In this document: one piece after another, positions 30,881 to 42,134 of the stretch | Layout of the letters: every line of letters begins with the position of its first letter | Numbering within the stretch: the stretch's first letter is position 1 | Position numbers and translations under genes: made by a program | From: Neofusicoccum parvum | Taxonomy: Eukaryota > Ascomycota > Dothideomycetes > Botryosphaeriales > Botryosphaeriaceae | Assembly: GCA_020912385.1 (NCBI GenBank) | Contig: CP087213.1 | Coordinates: 1-64,000 of the forward strand | Reading direction: 5' to 3' | DNA: 64,000 bases | The notes under the pieces: model-generated | What the model saw: the letters and a program-made list of their open reading frames with translations, nothing else | Told to the model about the DNA's origin: nothing | Database searches by the model: none

Positions 30881-31891
30881 ATGTCTCCCAACTCAAACAA
30901 CCTCGTCCTCCCGCGCCCCGGCGCCGCGCTGGGCCCACCACAACCCCCGATCACCGGCCCGACCGAAACCGCCTTCACCACCACCTTCGGCGCGCTCCTC
31001 CCACCCGCCAAATTCCTCACCACGCCGACCGGCAAAGCTGCGTACTACGAGATCACCCCCACCACCTCTTCTCCTCCCCCCTCTTCCACCACACCCGACC
31101 GTGTCCTCTTCATCCACGGCGTGCAAACCCCCGCCCTGGGCATGCTCCCGCTCGCCCGCGCGCTCCACGCGTCTTTCCCATCCGCGTACCTCGCCCTTAT
31201 CGATCTCTGGGGCCACGGACTCAGCGACACGCCCGTCGTCCCGCACGACCCTGCGCTCTTCCACGGCCTCATCGACGCCGTGCTCGACGCGTTGGCCTGG
31301 CGCGGCGCCGTGCACCTCGTCGGCTACTCGTTCGGCGCCGCGCTGACGGTCGGCTACGTCGCGTCGCGGCCGGAGCGCGTGCGGAGCTACGCCCTCGTCG
31401 CGCCGGCGGGGCTGATTCGGGCGGCGGGCTTCACGGCCGAGGAGCAGCGGTATCTGCAGCGGGAGGGGGAGGTCGATGAGGCGGCGGCGAAGGACTGGGT
31501 GCTGCGCGTGCTGGAGGGCGGGGAGCTGCGCGTGCCGGAGGATTGGGAGGAAAGGGTCGTGCGGGGGGAGGTGGTGGCGGAGGCGGTGCGCGGGTGGCAG
31601 ATGCGGGAGCACACGGGGCACACGGCGTCGGTCGTTGCAGTTTTTAGGGATGGGGGTGTTATGGATCGCGATGAGGAGTTTGTGAGGGCGGCTAAGACGG
31701 GGATTCCGGCGGTGGTGGTGTTGGGGGAGTTGGATGATTTGTGTACTAAGGAGGAGCTAAATGGGTTGGGGTTTAAGGATGTCAATGTTGTTCTACAGGT
31801 TGGGCATGGGGTGGTTAGGGAGAGGGTGCCGGAGGTTGCTGGGTTCATTGGCGGTTTCTGGAGAAGGCTGGATAATATTAAGAGCAGTTGA
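30881..31891 (+). CDS. Alpha/beta hydrolase
   Basis: A 336-residue intronless protein. RVLFIHGVQTPALGM is the HG oxyanion region, DLWGHGLSDTP the next strand-turn, and VGYSFGAAL the nucleophile elbow (GxSxG, Ser150). GELDDLC and VGHGVVRER supply the likely acid and His. The fold covers esterases, lipases, dehalogenases and many secondary-metabolism hydrolases; the substrate cannot be inferred. There is no signal peptide, so it is probably cytosolic. The first two thirds are extremely GC-rich at third positions, unlike the flanking relics. The start is the only ATG that follows the pyrimidine leader. Confidence 0.85.
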   Translation: MSPNSNNLVLPRPGAALGPPQPPITGPTETAFTTTFGALLPPAKFLTTPTGKAAYYEITPTTSSPPPSSTTPDRVLFIHGVQTPALGMLPLARALHASFPSAYLALIDLWGHGLSDTPVVPHDPALFHGLIDAVLDALAWRGAVHLVGYSFGAALTVGYVASRPERVRSYALVAPAGLIRAAGFTAEEQRYLQREGEVDEAAAKDWVLRVLEGGELRVPEDWEERVVRGEVVAEAVRGWQMREHTGHTASVVAVFRDGGVMDRDEEFVRAAKTGIPAVVVLGELDDLCTKEELNGLGFKDVNVVLQVGHGVVRERVPEVAGFIGGFWRRLDNIKSS

Positions 31892-31944
31892 AATAGACGA
31901 TAGACTTTGATGAGCAGGATGTAGCAAGCAAAAAACAGACTACC

Positions 31945-32299
31945 TTCATTATTAGACCTCAAGCAGTTCCAATCTCTAGCCGAAGAGGTTTACTTCCTCG
32001 AACAATTAGCAAACTATGGGTGGAAAAGATATATAATCACTCTCTAGGCCGCAGCATCCATAGGATACGAAAAGGTCGTCCAGATACTACTCAAGAGCCA
32101 TGCCAAGGTTGATGATGGCTTTTCTATTTGGTGGGCTGCGGAACATGGGCATGTCGAGGTGGTTGAGATGCTACTCGAAATGAGTTCTAAAAGGTATTTA
32201 GAAGAGAGTCGAAATGCTGCTGTGGACGAAAAACACGAGAGAGTAGTTCAAATTCTCGATGAGTATATAGAGAAGAATAAGTTACTTAAGGTTTACTAG
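31945..32299 (+). pseudogene. Ankyrin-repeat relic
   Basis: The frame reads AASIGYEKVVQILLKSHAKV and FSIWWAAEHGHVEVVEMLLE, two ankyrin-type helices pairs, then a charged tail VVQILDEYIEKNKLLKVY and a stop. A TAG precedes AAASIG, again where Gln or Trp would fit. There is no start codon or full repeat array. It lies tail to tail with the xylosidase gene. Confidence 0.55.
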
Positions 32300-32318
32300 G
32301 GTTTTGTTACTACGTTCG

Positions 32319-34922
32319 CTAGAGTTCCAAATCGATTCTTCTCGCTTCCGGTGATTGCGGCCACTCCTCTACTACAATGGGCTCACCCACAAGCTCAAAG
32401 TCGATAGCATCACGCTCCGGTACATCGACCATGAATCTATAGCTTCCCGGGTACAACATCTTGTTGCCCATCTCATCTGCCCGCAAAAGGCTTCCGAGCG
32501 TGACATTGAGGTTGGAAGTCACTACCGCTGCTCCAGGCTGCAAATCCAATAGCCGCTTGTAAGATACAAGGCTCTTGTTTGGCCGCGGTTCTGGACCGAA
32601 TTTACCGCCGACGAACAATAGCGCAACGTAATCCGAAGCCCTGGCTCCCGTGTTATGGACCGCAACGTCGATCGTGGCGAAGATGCAGCGGTCGATGTGC
32701 CCATTAGTTCCTGCATCAATAGACGACTGGCAACGCGAAACGATAGCGTTAATGTCGTATGTGGCGTTCAATGATTGCTTGTTAGAGATGACGCTACTAA
32801 AATTGGTGTAGTGCAGACCGTATCCGAAAGGAAGCACCGCGCTTCCGTTGTACCACTTGTAGGTGCGACCTGGATTATTTGGGCCTGGTCGGAGAGACAT
32901 ATCGGACATTGGGACCGCATCGATATACTCGGATGGGTACTGTGTGACTGGAAGCCGGCCAGCGGGCGCGGCCTTGCCAGTTATTCTTCACGGGCAGCAT
33001 TTAGCTGCAGCCCTCGAGATGCGTTGAACAAAGGAATCGTTGACTTACATATCGAAGATTGCGGTACCGCCGGACTGGCCGGGATAACCTGCCCAGAGGA
33101 GTGCAGATACATTGGGGTTGCTTTGGAGGGGCGAGGAATCGAGCTGTCCGCCGCCCATCTGCACAACAATCGTGGGCTTCCCTGTTTCGGCCATTCTCGA
33201 GATCATATCCAGCTGTGCGCCAGACCACGAGATGGTCTGGCGATCTAAATTCTCCGCCTCGATAGTGTTGTCGACGCCGCCGATGTAGATGAGTACGTCC
33301 GACGACTCAATGGCTTCGTATGCCTGACCCCACAGGTCCGTTGAAGGACTCCAAGCAGGCGTGACAGCCGGCTGGTAGTGAACGGTTATGTTAGGACCTG
33401 CCTGCTCAGCTGCCTCGACAGGCGTTCGGAGGAATGGGGCTCGGCCGTTGTAGCTGCCCTGCATCTGCTCGGTAGCATTCGCCCAATCGCCTATCAGAGC
33501 CACGGAGGTGTTGGCTAAGTTGATCGGAAGGGTCCCATCGTTCTTGAGCAGTACCGTGCCCTCGATTGCTGCGCGTAGTGCGAGATCCTGTCCCCGCGGG
33601 CTGTTGATTGCCGAAGCATTTATTTGGCGGTAAGGCTGGCTCTCGGCAGGGTCGAAATACCCCAAGCGGACAAGCATGGAAAATTGGCGGATGAGAGATG
33701 TATCCAGCGCCGACTCATTGATAAGGCCCTGCTCCAAAGCTCCTGGAAGGAATGCAGTATAATAAACTCCACAGTCTACGTCGGTGCCAGCTGTGAGTGA
33801 GTCGGCCACAGCCTGCTCCCGAGTCTTTGACCACTGATGTGGCAGGTACACATTCTGCGTGGCACCACAGTCCGCGATTACCACTTGGTCCTCGTCGCTC
33901 CAGCCCCAGTGTTCTCTCAAGACGGTCTGCAGTAAGTACGAGTTCGCGCAGGTGGGCACGCCGTTGACGGCATTGTAGGAGCACATGATCGAACCTGCTT
34001 TAGCATCTCGGGCGCACGCCTGGAACGGGGGCATGTAGTACTCAGAAAGATCCTGCGATGGGATCTTTGCGTCGAAGCCGTTCCTGCGTTTCATTTCAAC
34101 AAAGCAGATCAAGAGTTTCTCCCAAGAACTGTTACCTCATGTGACCACCCCAATTTTCCAGGTCATATCCTGCGAAATGCTTGCAAGTAGCGACAGTCTT
34201 CTTGAATGTCAGGTTCCTAGGCCCTTGCATTCCATCGATCATTGCCTCCGTGTATCTTGACACATGATATGAGTCCTCGCCCGGTGTTTCTACGAGAGTT
34301 TTCTTTAGCAATTAACTCGGAGTTCTGAATTCGCCTGCAACTTACCTTGACCGCGCCCCCAGCGTGGATCTCTGAACGGGTTGACATTGGGCGACCAGAA
34401 ATTGAGCCCCATCTTCAGTGCGTTACTGAACGCCCTTGCCTCATCACTGATGACGGATCCAACATTCCGAATGAGCTCGTCGTCAAAGGCAGCGCCCATC
34501 GTGATCGGTTGCGGGAACTGCGTTGCGGAGGCGTAATCGCCTGCTGCATCGAATGGTCCGTGCGGAAAAGTCAAAGCCACACCGTGGAGCGCTTCATTCC
34601 ACCACTGATACTGGGGGATGCCAAGCCTAGGTACCCCGGCTGCTTTGTTAGCCATGTTCGCCAGTTTCTCTTCTATGGCCATTGCATCAACGAGAGCTCT
34701 GGCTCTAGCCGCGGGCTCTGGATAACATCAGTTTAGTAAGAGATACTCGACATCTAAGACGGGAGCCTTGCCTGCCGTAGTATCACATATTCCATTCTGC
34801 GCGAGCGTTTCGTTGGAACAGTCAGGGAACTCGAAATGAGTGAGGAGTGGCGTTATGTCAACTTGCGCCAGGCCGGCGGGAATGAGAAGGAGGATTGCCG
34901 TAATCTTGTGAATGTAAGCCAT
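32319..34922 (-). CDS. Secreted GH3 beta-xylosidase (xylan 1,4-beta-xylosidase type)
   Basis: Five exons (34922-34772, 34717-34346, 34289-34136, 34083-33049, 32985-32319) give 792 residues, normal for BxlB/XlnD-type enzymes that release xylose from xylooligosaccharides. The signal peptide is MAYIHKITAILLLIPAGLAQ. Landmarks are QWWNEALHGVA, NFWSPNVNPFRDPRWGRGQ, the ETPGEDSYHVSRY substrate loop, CKHFAGYDLENW, and VIADCGA with the presumed nucleophile Asp near residue 297. The C-terminal FnIII-like domain has PFGYGLHYTNF. Intron 1 has a GC-AG border (GCAAGG..TCCAG), and intron 4 ends AAG. The gene is divergent from the FAD oxidase at 35526 across a 603-bp shared promoter, suggesting joint use on plant cell-wall sugars. 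Exact substrate preference is an inference. Confidence 0.88.
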
Positions 34923-35243
34923 TGAGAATGCACAAGAAGCTTTTTGCCTGACTTGATAATAGCGGGCTGTACTTTGTCTTTATATATTTCCATCACGAGA
35001 GACATGGGTCAATCAGGGGCTCGTGTGTTCTAGCTTCCTACTTGGAAGACGCAGAACGTATTCGTTTAGATAAAAGCAAGCATTAATGTGTTCGTGTTAC
35101 TACTTTCAAGTTGCTTTTGATATTTCTAAAGCTCGAAGGAAAGCCGCTTGTATTGTACATTCTTATAAGAAGCCTTTCTTTTCTCATACAGTATAGGCTG
35201 TTGCAAATAACTTGAGATTATCTCCAACGTTCGAGAGGCAGCC

Positions 35244-35331
35244 GAAACGGATACGATCGTTTCGATTTCCGAAGAACCGATACGATCGTTTTGGTTCCGG
35301 GATAACCGATACGATAGTCTTAGTTCCCAGA
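35244..35331. repeat. Three 29-30-bp repeats in the divergent promoter
   Basis: Units start at 35244, 35274 and 35303, each close to AACCGATACGATCGTTTTGG followed by TTCC. The first forms CGAAACG...CGTTTCG, an inverted repeat. They lie between the xylosidase and oxidase starts, so they are candidate regulator sites. The rest of 34923-35525 shows a TATATA stretch near 34,980 and nothing else recognised. Confidence 0.6.
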
Positions 35332-35525
35332 CAACGATAAGTCTTTACCGATACCCAGATACGAAAGATCTTCTCGAGCTACATCCGGAAGGTCTACATA
35401 GGCACGGAGCTTGGGTTACCAACATGTAGCGTCATTCGGCTTTAAAACTCAATATTTCCCTCCAATTCGTCTCCGTTCCAACGACACATTTGTTTCTCTA
35501 CTCTCCAGTACAGATCTTCGTTCCA

Positions 35526-37254
35526 ATGTTGAATTTACGCATTAACGCCATATTTTGCCTTATAGGTACGGTCTTGGCATGTTCGACCAATGGCCCACAC
35601 GAGCTAGAAAATACTTGCTCTTCATACTCTGTCAATTCCAGCAACCCGGTTTCAAAAGCATGCCAGGAATTAATGAATCATTTCATGGGCTCAGTTCTCG
35701 TACCGTCTTCGGAAAATTATACAATGGAGGCAACGAACATCTGGGATAGGAGGAACAATTTGAGCCCCGCTTGCATTTTCCTTCCGCAAAGCGCGGATGA
35801 GGTCGCCGAGTCTGTCGCCCTGTTGCAAAAGCACTCTGCGCAGTTTGCTATCCGTGGAGGAGGTCACATGAACGTGAGTTGTTGCCATCGTTTTCCGACG
35901 CATGGGATGCTAATATTTTAGCGCCCGGGCTCTAACAATATCAACGATGGAGTTCTCCTCGCTCTAAACCACCTGAACCACATCAGAGTCACTGATGGGG
36001 AGCAAAGTGTCGAGGTTGGTCCAGGAAACACGTGGGCCGATGTGTACAACGCCTTGGGTGCGTATGGGCGTTATGCCATAGGCGGTCGCCTGAAGGCCAT
36101 CGGCGTTCCTGGCCTCACCCTCATCGGAGGGTTTCACTACTTCATCAACAAGTACGGCTTCGCTATGGACAATGTGCTCAGCTACGATGTGGTGCTTGGA
36201 AACGGCACGCAGGTAATTGCAAATGCCACGTCCAACGCTGACCTTTTCTGGGCTTTGAAAGGGGGGGCCAATAACTTCGGGATCGTCACCAATTTCGTTC
36301 TCAAGACATTCGATGCTCCTCAATTTAGCACCACTACACAGGTATTCGACGAGGCTGCCATCCCTGATTTCATCAGAGCCGTCTGTGATCTTACCAAGCA
36401 CGACGATCCGACTGTCGGTGCAGGTGCTGTCATCACAATCACGAAGAATGCCACCACTAAAGAGGTCTCCGCTTCGCTCCTGGGTGTTCAGGAGGGAGTT
36501 GAATCGCCGCCAACACGGTTCGCCAATTTCTCTTCCATCCCGGCGGTGACAAGACAACATGCGGTGATGGCTCCGAAGCAGTGGCACTCGAGGGTCGATT
36601 CGCCTTTCCAGATGTTCCGGTACGCAATTTGACACAGTTCCCTGATCTGTACAAGTAGCTCATCAAATAGTAGAATCCAATTCGGACATCATTCCGTAAA
36701 GCCAGATCATCATGCGGTTCTTGAGCTCTACGACCGCTGGCGACAAGCAGTGGACGACATCAGCGATGTTGAAGGACTGTACCCCACTTTCGTTCTGAAC
36801 ATGGTGCCAAGGACTGCAGCGACTGTTGCAAAGACAAATGGAATCGGCAATACCTGGGGCTTGGATGATGTTGACTCTTATATCTGTAAGTTTTCTCTCA
36901 CTGATGCGTTTACTGAGCTTCTCATGAAAGCTGCTTCAGACCACATTTATGAGATTCAACCTGCGTCTAACAGTCTCACTAGGGTGGCAGCTGTCTACAG
37001 CTTGGGACCGACGAGAGGATGACATGCGTGTTTCATCTTGGTCCCAGTCTCTCCTTGAGCGGCTTCATGCTATTAACAGGGGGAAAGGCCTTGCGTCGGA
37101 GTTTCTTTACATTGGCGACTCGGCGGAGTATCAGAACCCTTATTCCACCTTCCCCCCAGAGAGCATAGCGAAGTTGAGAGAAGTCCGGGCAAAGTACGAT
37201 GTGGGCAGAGTGTTTACCAAATTGAACTGGGGAGGATTCAAGCTTGGATATTAG
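35526..37254 (+). CDS. Secreted FAD-linked oxidase (BBE/AA7-like)
   Basis: Four exons (35526-35873, 35922-36619, 36671-36885, 36983-37254) give 510 residues. A signal peptide (MLNLRINAIFCLIGTVLACS) is followed by a PCMH/VAO FAD domain: AIRGGGHMN with the usual flavin-linking His (about residue 114), VEVGPGNTWADVYNALGAYG, and GVPGLTLIGGFHYFINKYG. The second covalent Cys of bicovalent members is not visible. The C-terminus TNGIGNTWGLDD, STAWDRREDDMRV and the final KLNWGGFKLGY form the BBE domain. Members oxidise oligosaccharides or secondary metabolites. The divergent neighbour GH3 xylosidase makes an oligosaccharide substrate attractive but unproven. Upstream in-frame TTG is ignored because the signal peptide starts at this ATG. 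Confidence 0.85.
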
Positions 37255-37945
37255 CGCTGGAGCCCGGCTAGAGCTGACAATGAGCTCAACGTGTAAGCAA
37301 TGAGCACAAGATGTAGGATTTATCTTGCATGCCAACAATAAAGCAAGTGATTCTGTGTCGATCTTTGGGAGTGCCTGGCCATTCTCGTGGTGAAGTTTAC
37401 CAATAAACGCAAGTGCTCTGCAGAGATTGTTATCCACTCCCATCATCATCACCACCGCAAGCTTTTCCTATTGTTGGAATTGTGGCATCAATTGTGCCGT
37501 TTTACCGGGCAAGGTAGGTCCGGCGCAGCCAACGCTAAATCTTGGGTGGCCAGTGCCAAGTAAAGGGGCCGGCATTGTGAGATAAACATTGCATATTTTT
37601 ATTTCTCTCTTTACGGCATAGAGAAGGTCGCGACGGTAGAAGTACCAATACCCTCGTGAGGGTTGGTCAATGCCCACGGGAACGAACTAGCGGCGGTCTT
37701 CGCATTCTTGGCCAATCGAAAACGAGTAAAACCGAATACGTCTAGTGATCTCCGCGACCAGGCCCGCGCACTGTCACGAATACGATTGATTGACTAGCGG
37801 CTTTGCGGATAGACTGTACCCACCACATCATCTTGAAGATCGGTCTGTCATGGTAGTTGCTCCGAAGCTCTGACGTTATTTTGAGCATTTCGTTGTGTTT
37901 CTCCTTCCATAGCCACTGCTACTGCAACGCCTCCAGCTCTCAGAG
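37255..37945. other. Intergenic, no gene seen
   Basis: Short ORFs only. A pyrimidine-rich stretch near 37,900 leads into the membrane-protein start. Confidence 0.5.
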
Positions 37946-39128
37946 ATGTACAGACCGCGCACAATATGGGAGTGGGCATTGCTGTCTGTGGTAGTACTCC
38001 AGGCAATCATCATGACTATTTTGGAAGGGTAAGTTTAACTCACTCAACAACCAAAACTTCTCCTCATGTCTGACACAGTCAGACTCCTTCTGGTTGGCTA
38101 CCGGCGACTGGTCGAGCCGATCGTCTCAGGGGCCGAACCAGCAAGTCCGATTTCCGTGACGATCGGGCTCGTTGTGTTCGACTGCTTCGGCCAAATTACC
38201 CTTGCAATCGACGGTCTGCGCTCCAAAAACAACATTCAATTGTTCACTCTCTGTCTTTGCAATGGCTGCATCTTCCTCATTACCTTTCTCGAATACATGC
38301 AGATACACGAGGTCATTCTCACCGCCTCCATGGAGCTCGCAAAACCTGAGTCGCCCGCGGGACTAGGTGGAGACATCTGGAACTCCCTCCAGCCTGTCCT
38401 GTTGGCCTCTTTCGTCTGCGTTGGTGCCTGTAGCATTGGTTTGGCTTTCATCACCTACTACCTCCACCAAGTGTTCGCTTGGGCCATCTACAAACGCATC
38501 AGCGCCGACGTCGACGTGCGAAGGCGCCATCTTCAATATCAGGTAAACAAGGTTTCCAGGCGTCGTTTTGACTCTCCGCCTAATAACGAGCAGTTGTACC
38601 TTGTCACGGCAAAGCTGTGCCTCTTCTCGTCGGTCGGCTTTCTCTTCATCTACGGCTTCGTTGAACTCCGCCCCGAGCAGCCGGAATTCGCCGTCACGAT
38701 GCTCCTCGTGCCCCTCGCGGTGCTCAAGCCAATACTGGCCGTGTACTTCATCAAGCACGAGGTCACTAGTGGCGCTATGACAATCATAGTAAGTTCTCGG
38801 CGTGCTATCACGTCTGGCAGCCCACAGCTAATCCCACCAGGCTCTCTACATAGCGCAGACGGCGTACTTGTTGAGCAGGGTAGTCATTGTCGCCGGCAAG
38901 AGCGAGCAGAGCGCGGCGGACGATGCGATCATATTCTTTGCAACTGCAGCATTGTTTTGTACCATCTTGACGCTCGCCACGGTGATCCAATGTCTCCGTA
39001 ATTTTGACCGTGGGCTAAAGCCTTTCCTGCTCGCGCGCCAGGACCAAGGGGAAGGGCAAAGGACGGGAGCTTCCTGGGAGCTCTCACAAAGCGAGTTGCA
39101 TCTCGTACGCCGCTTTTCCATGGACTAG
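37946..39128 (+). CDS. Multi-pass membrane protein, UPF0658 Golgi type
   Basis: Exons 37946-38028, 38083-38542, 38591-38788 and 38841-39128 give 342 residues in frame. The first intron is read with acceptor GTCAG so that MYRPRTIWEWALLSVVVLQA connects to SPISVTIGLVVFDCFGQITL. The 48-nt intron 38543-38590 could instead be retained, since it is in frame. About seven hydrophobic segments are visible (LLSVVVLQAIIMTIL, ITIGLVVF-type, LFTLCLCNGCIFLITFL, VLLASFVCVGACSIGLAFIT, LCLFSSVGFLFIYGFV, VTMLLVPLAVLKPILAVYFI, IIFFATAALFCTIL). MYxPRT-W at the start and RRxLxYQ before helix five recall the UPF0658 family of yeast and Aspergillus Golgi membranes. Function of the family is not known. Confidence 0.65.
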
Positions 39129-39336
39129 AGGGTCCCCCTGCTTCAAAGGAAACAACGCAGGGACAGGGAGACAAAGTAATAACGATGGGCTTGAGTAAGG
39201 TAGTATGTAATGTAGCCATCAAAATCCATTGGCCCTCATCGCTCGGACCTATCAGTCTAATACAGTCTCGTTGCATTTTTGTTCTCAACATCCGAGGTCA
39301 TCACTGAACATGGTAACTCGAGATGTACTTCTCCAA

Positions 39337-40663
39337 CTACGAACCTACAGTCCGTGGTTTCTGCCCATATGCCACAACGAAGAAGATATAACCGTGATAC
39401 TTGTTCGCCATGAGTTCCTTCCGCATCCCCATCAGGAGCAACTCCATTTCGTCCCTTGGCCGCTGCAATTTCTCCGTAAAGCCCCTGAGCATGAACGACT
39501 CCGCACCCTCGATCAAGTTCAGCCTCTCCAGAACGCCAACTTTCTTCAGATTCTTGTCCTTTGGCCACTCGCTCAATGGAATCTTAATCTTTCTCTCGGT
39601 CACATTGACAAATCCCGCCTCTTTCATCCACTCGGCATAGCGGTGCGGTGTTTCGAGGTCCGCATCAAATGCGTTGCCGATCTTCTTCATCGTCTCGGAG
39701 AATTCGACGATGGCTGAATCTGCTGGGAGTGAGTCGTCATCAGAGTGAACGGTGGGAGTGGAGCAGGCCAACTCGGCCCAGCCACCAGGCTTGAGGTGGC
39801 TTGGTACTCGTTAGCTGCTTGGGCGATGTGGGTAGGGCTGGTAGGTATACTCGGAGGTCTGTTTCATGAAGCGTGGCCAGTCTCGAACAGAGGTATAGCA
39901 GTCCCGGCTGTGGATGAAGTCGAAGCTGTCTTTTTGGAATTGCCAGTTTGTCTCGCAGTCTTCGATAATGAAGTTGCAATTAGGTGGTACCCTCCAAATT
40001 GTCAGATGGAAGTAAGCATTCAATTTCAATTTAGTCATTCTCACCACGTTGGCTGGACAGGCGCAATATCTGTTCCGGTGATGTGCGCAGATGGAAATCT
40101 ATCGGCCATATCTATCATTGATTAGCAACTTGTCCTGTCCCATTACTAGAGGCTATTGCATTTAAACAGCGTACCGATACACCAGATACCTGTACACATT
40201 ATTAGCTCAATTGCGCATAAATCGCTTCTAAGTTGGTGGAATACCGGTTCCAGTTCCAATATCAAGCACGTTCTGGACTATTTCCGTCAAGGGCGTGAGG
40301 AAAAGTTCGTCTCCCTGAGCGAGGACGAATTTGTGATGCTGTAAATCTTGACGATCCAGTTCTCTCTCATCAACGGGTAACCCGTATTCTGTACATCTTG
40401 GTATCTCAATTCCTACGTCTCGTTTTAAGGTACACTAACCGTGAGAGCCATACGATGCGTAGGTACGGCCATTCTCCTGGATGCCCCTCTTGATCTCGGA
40501 GGCCAAGGATGTCAGAGCGCTTGAAGCACTTGACTCAGCATAAGCCTCGTCGGCTTGCTCTGCGCTACTCTGTTCTTCCTGTATTAGTAAACTCCTTGAC
40601 TTTGTACATAGCCAATCGTGGAAAGCATACATCAACCTCGATGTACTGTACGTCCTGCGCCAT
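39337..40663 (-). CDS. SAM-dependent methyltransferase, LaeA-like
   Basis: Seven exons (40663-40631, 40578-40440, 40388-40245, 40189-40175, 40111-40045, 39991-39851, 39799-39337) give 333 residues. Order of motifs: SYGSHEYGLPVDERELDRQD and LQHHKF (typical LaeA/TAM N-terminus), motif I VLDIGTGTGIW (about 96-106), DMADRFPSAHITGTDI, VPPNCNFIIEDCE, FDFIHSRD, and HLKPGGWAEL. Exon 4 is only 15 nt and is needed to complete GTGTGIWCIDM. The last intron ends AAG. LaeA relatives act in the nucleus on secondary-metabolism genes, but most paralogs are uncharacterised. The nearby regulator and P450 make a metabolic link possible. Confidence 0.82.
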
Positions 40664-42134
40664 GGTGAGGAAACGCGTTCCGGCCCTGCGAGAAGACACG
40701 GAAGCCTAAATATACCTCGCCAGCTGTTTGCTCATTGCTGATGCTGTGCCTCATCTGCAAACAACAAAATATATGCACCTGCCAAATATTATCATTCTCA
40801 CATATATCAATAAATGGTTCCACAATATCAGTTCATTGAATAGCAAAGTCGTTCAATCAACGCTTTTAAAGCCTTAGTCAAAACTCTTGGCCCACCGCTT
40901 TCCTGTGGGTCTTCCGGCAATGAGGAATCTGAGTGCGGCGCAGCCGCATGAGGACGGAAGCCGGGCCGCTGCAAGCACGGGGATCCACATAGCCTTTTGA
41001 ATTATGTCTGCAGGTAGCTTCGGATGTGGAAACATTGGTGAGCGTTCATGCAGAAGAGACAATGATGGAATTGCATGTCTATCATCAACTTTTCACGGAG
41101 ATTTGGACTTTGTAAGGTACTCACGGATAAAAACCAGCCCGGCTCCCCTCGATTCAGTTATATTACAACGAAAACTCTCAAGAATACTGGCTGCCGAGCT
41201 TCCTGCTGTTTTGTAGGATTTTGGAGATGCTTCGGGTTGAGCTAATCAAAAGATAACTCGGAATTTCGAGTGGCAAACCACAGAGGAGGTTATTGGATCA
41301 TAGGTAGAGACTCCAATTATATTATCCAGGTATTGGATGTTATAACTACTAAAATCGGCTCGAGTAAGTTTGCTCCCATTGTCCTCCTGCCCTGTTTACT
41401 TTGAGACGATTGGTCCCAAGGGACCGATTAAGCCTGCCGGAGCGAGAAGCTTATATCCAAAAGATCATGTCTGGAAAGCTAATTTAGGTGATGAGTTTCA
41501 ATGCGACGAGAGTATAGTTGACGATAGAGAATGAATATCTCGTTGCTAAGGACGTCACGCTGCTGGTCGGTGTCGGTGGTGGGGCCGGCCAGACTCTGAA
41601 AACGAATTTGAAAAATTATTCGGGCTTTAAAGTAGAGAGATGTGTGCGTGCTATAGAAGGGTGAGGAAGTTTATAGAGGGTCGACGGTTTAGTGATACGC
41701 CAGATCAGGAAGCAGGTCATGAGATTCTACCAGGGGAAACCAATCATAGGGGCGGATGCGAGCCGGCTCAGCCCCTGCAGGAAGTTCTGCTACTTGATCT
41801 CTCTCCGGTGCACGTATCTTATCTCCGGGACGTGCCACATAATTGGCTCGACGGGTGAATCCTTGAGCACATTCTAAAAGCAATGGCACCTCAATCACGG
41901 GGTTTTATTGTGGACCAGGCAGCATCGAATTTTCCACATCTCTAAATTCCACGTCTGGGCCCGTGGATGAAGAGTAGGATAGAAGACTAGAAGGGATGAC
42001 AATCTATCCATACATAAATTCTTTGTTGAAATCATTCACATGTGCTGGCGCATTTGCAAACCTTAAAATTGAAATTGTTTCTATGTTGTCAACGGTCATT
42101 CCAGCTTCTTCTACCGTGTTTAACCCCCAGACTC
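40664..42134. other. Intergenic, no gene seen
   Basis: No recognisable ORF. A short inverted repeat ATTGGTCCC/GGGACCGAT sits near 41,410-41,430. The last part (41,950-42,134) is the 3' flank of the transporter. Confidence 0.5.

Noticed and set aside
30893..31621. Long minus ORF opposite the alpha/beta hydrolase
   Set aside because: GC-rich third positions keep the antisense frame open; the plus frame has the GxSxG elbow and family motifs.
38543..38590. In-frame 16-codon segment of the membrane protein
   Set aside because: It could be coding, but GTAAAC donor, CTAAT branch-like word and GAG acceptor plus family spacing favour a retained-frame intron.
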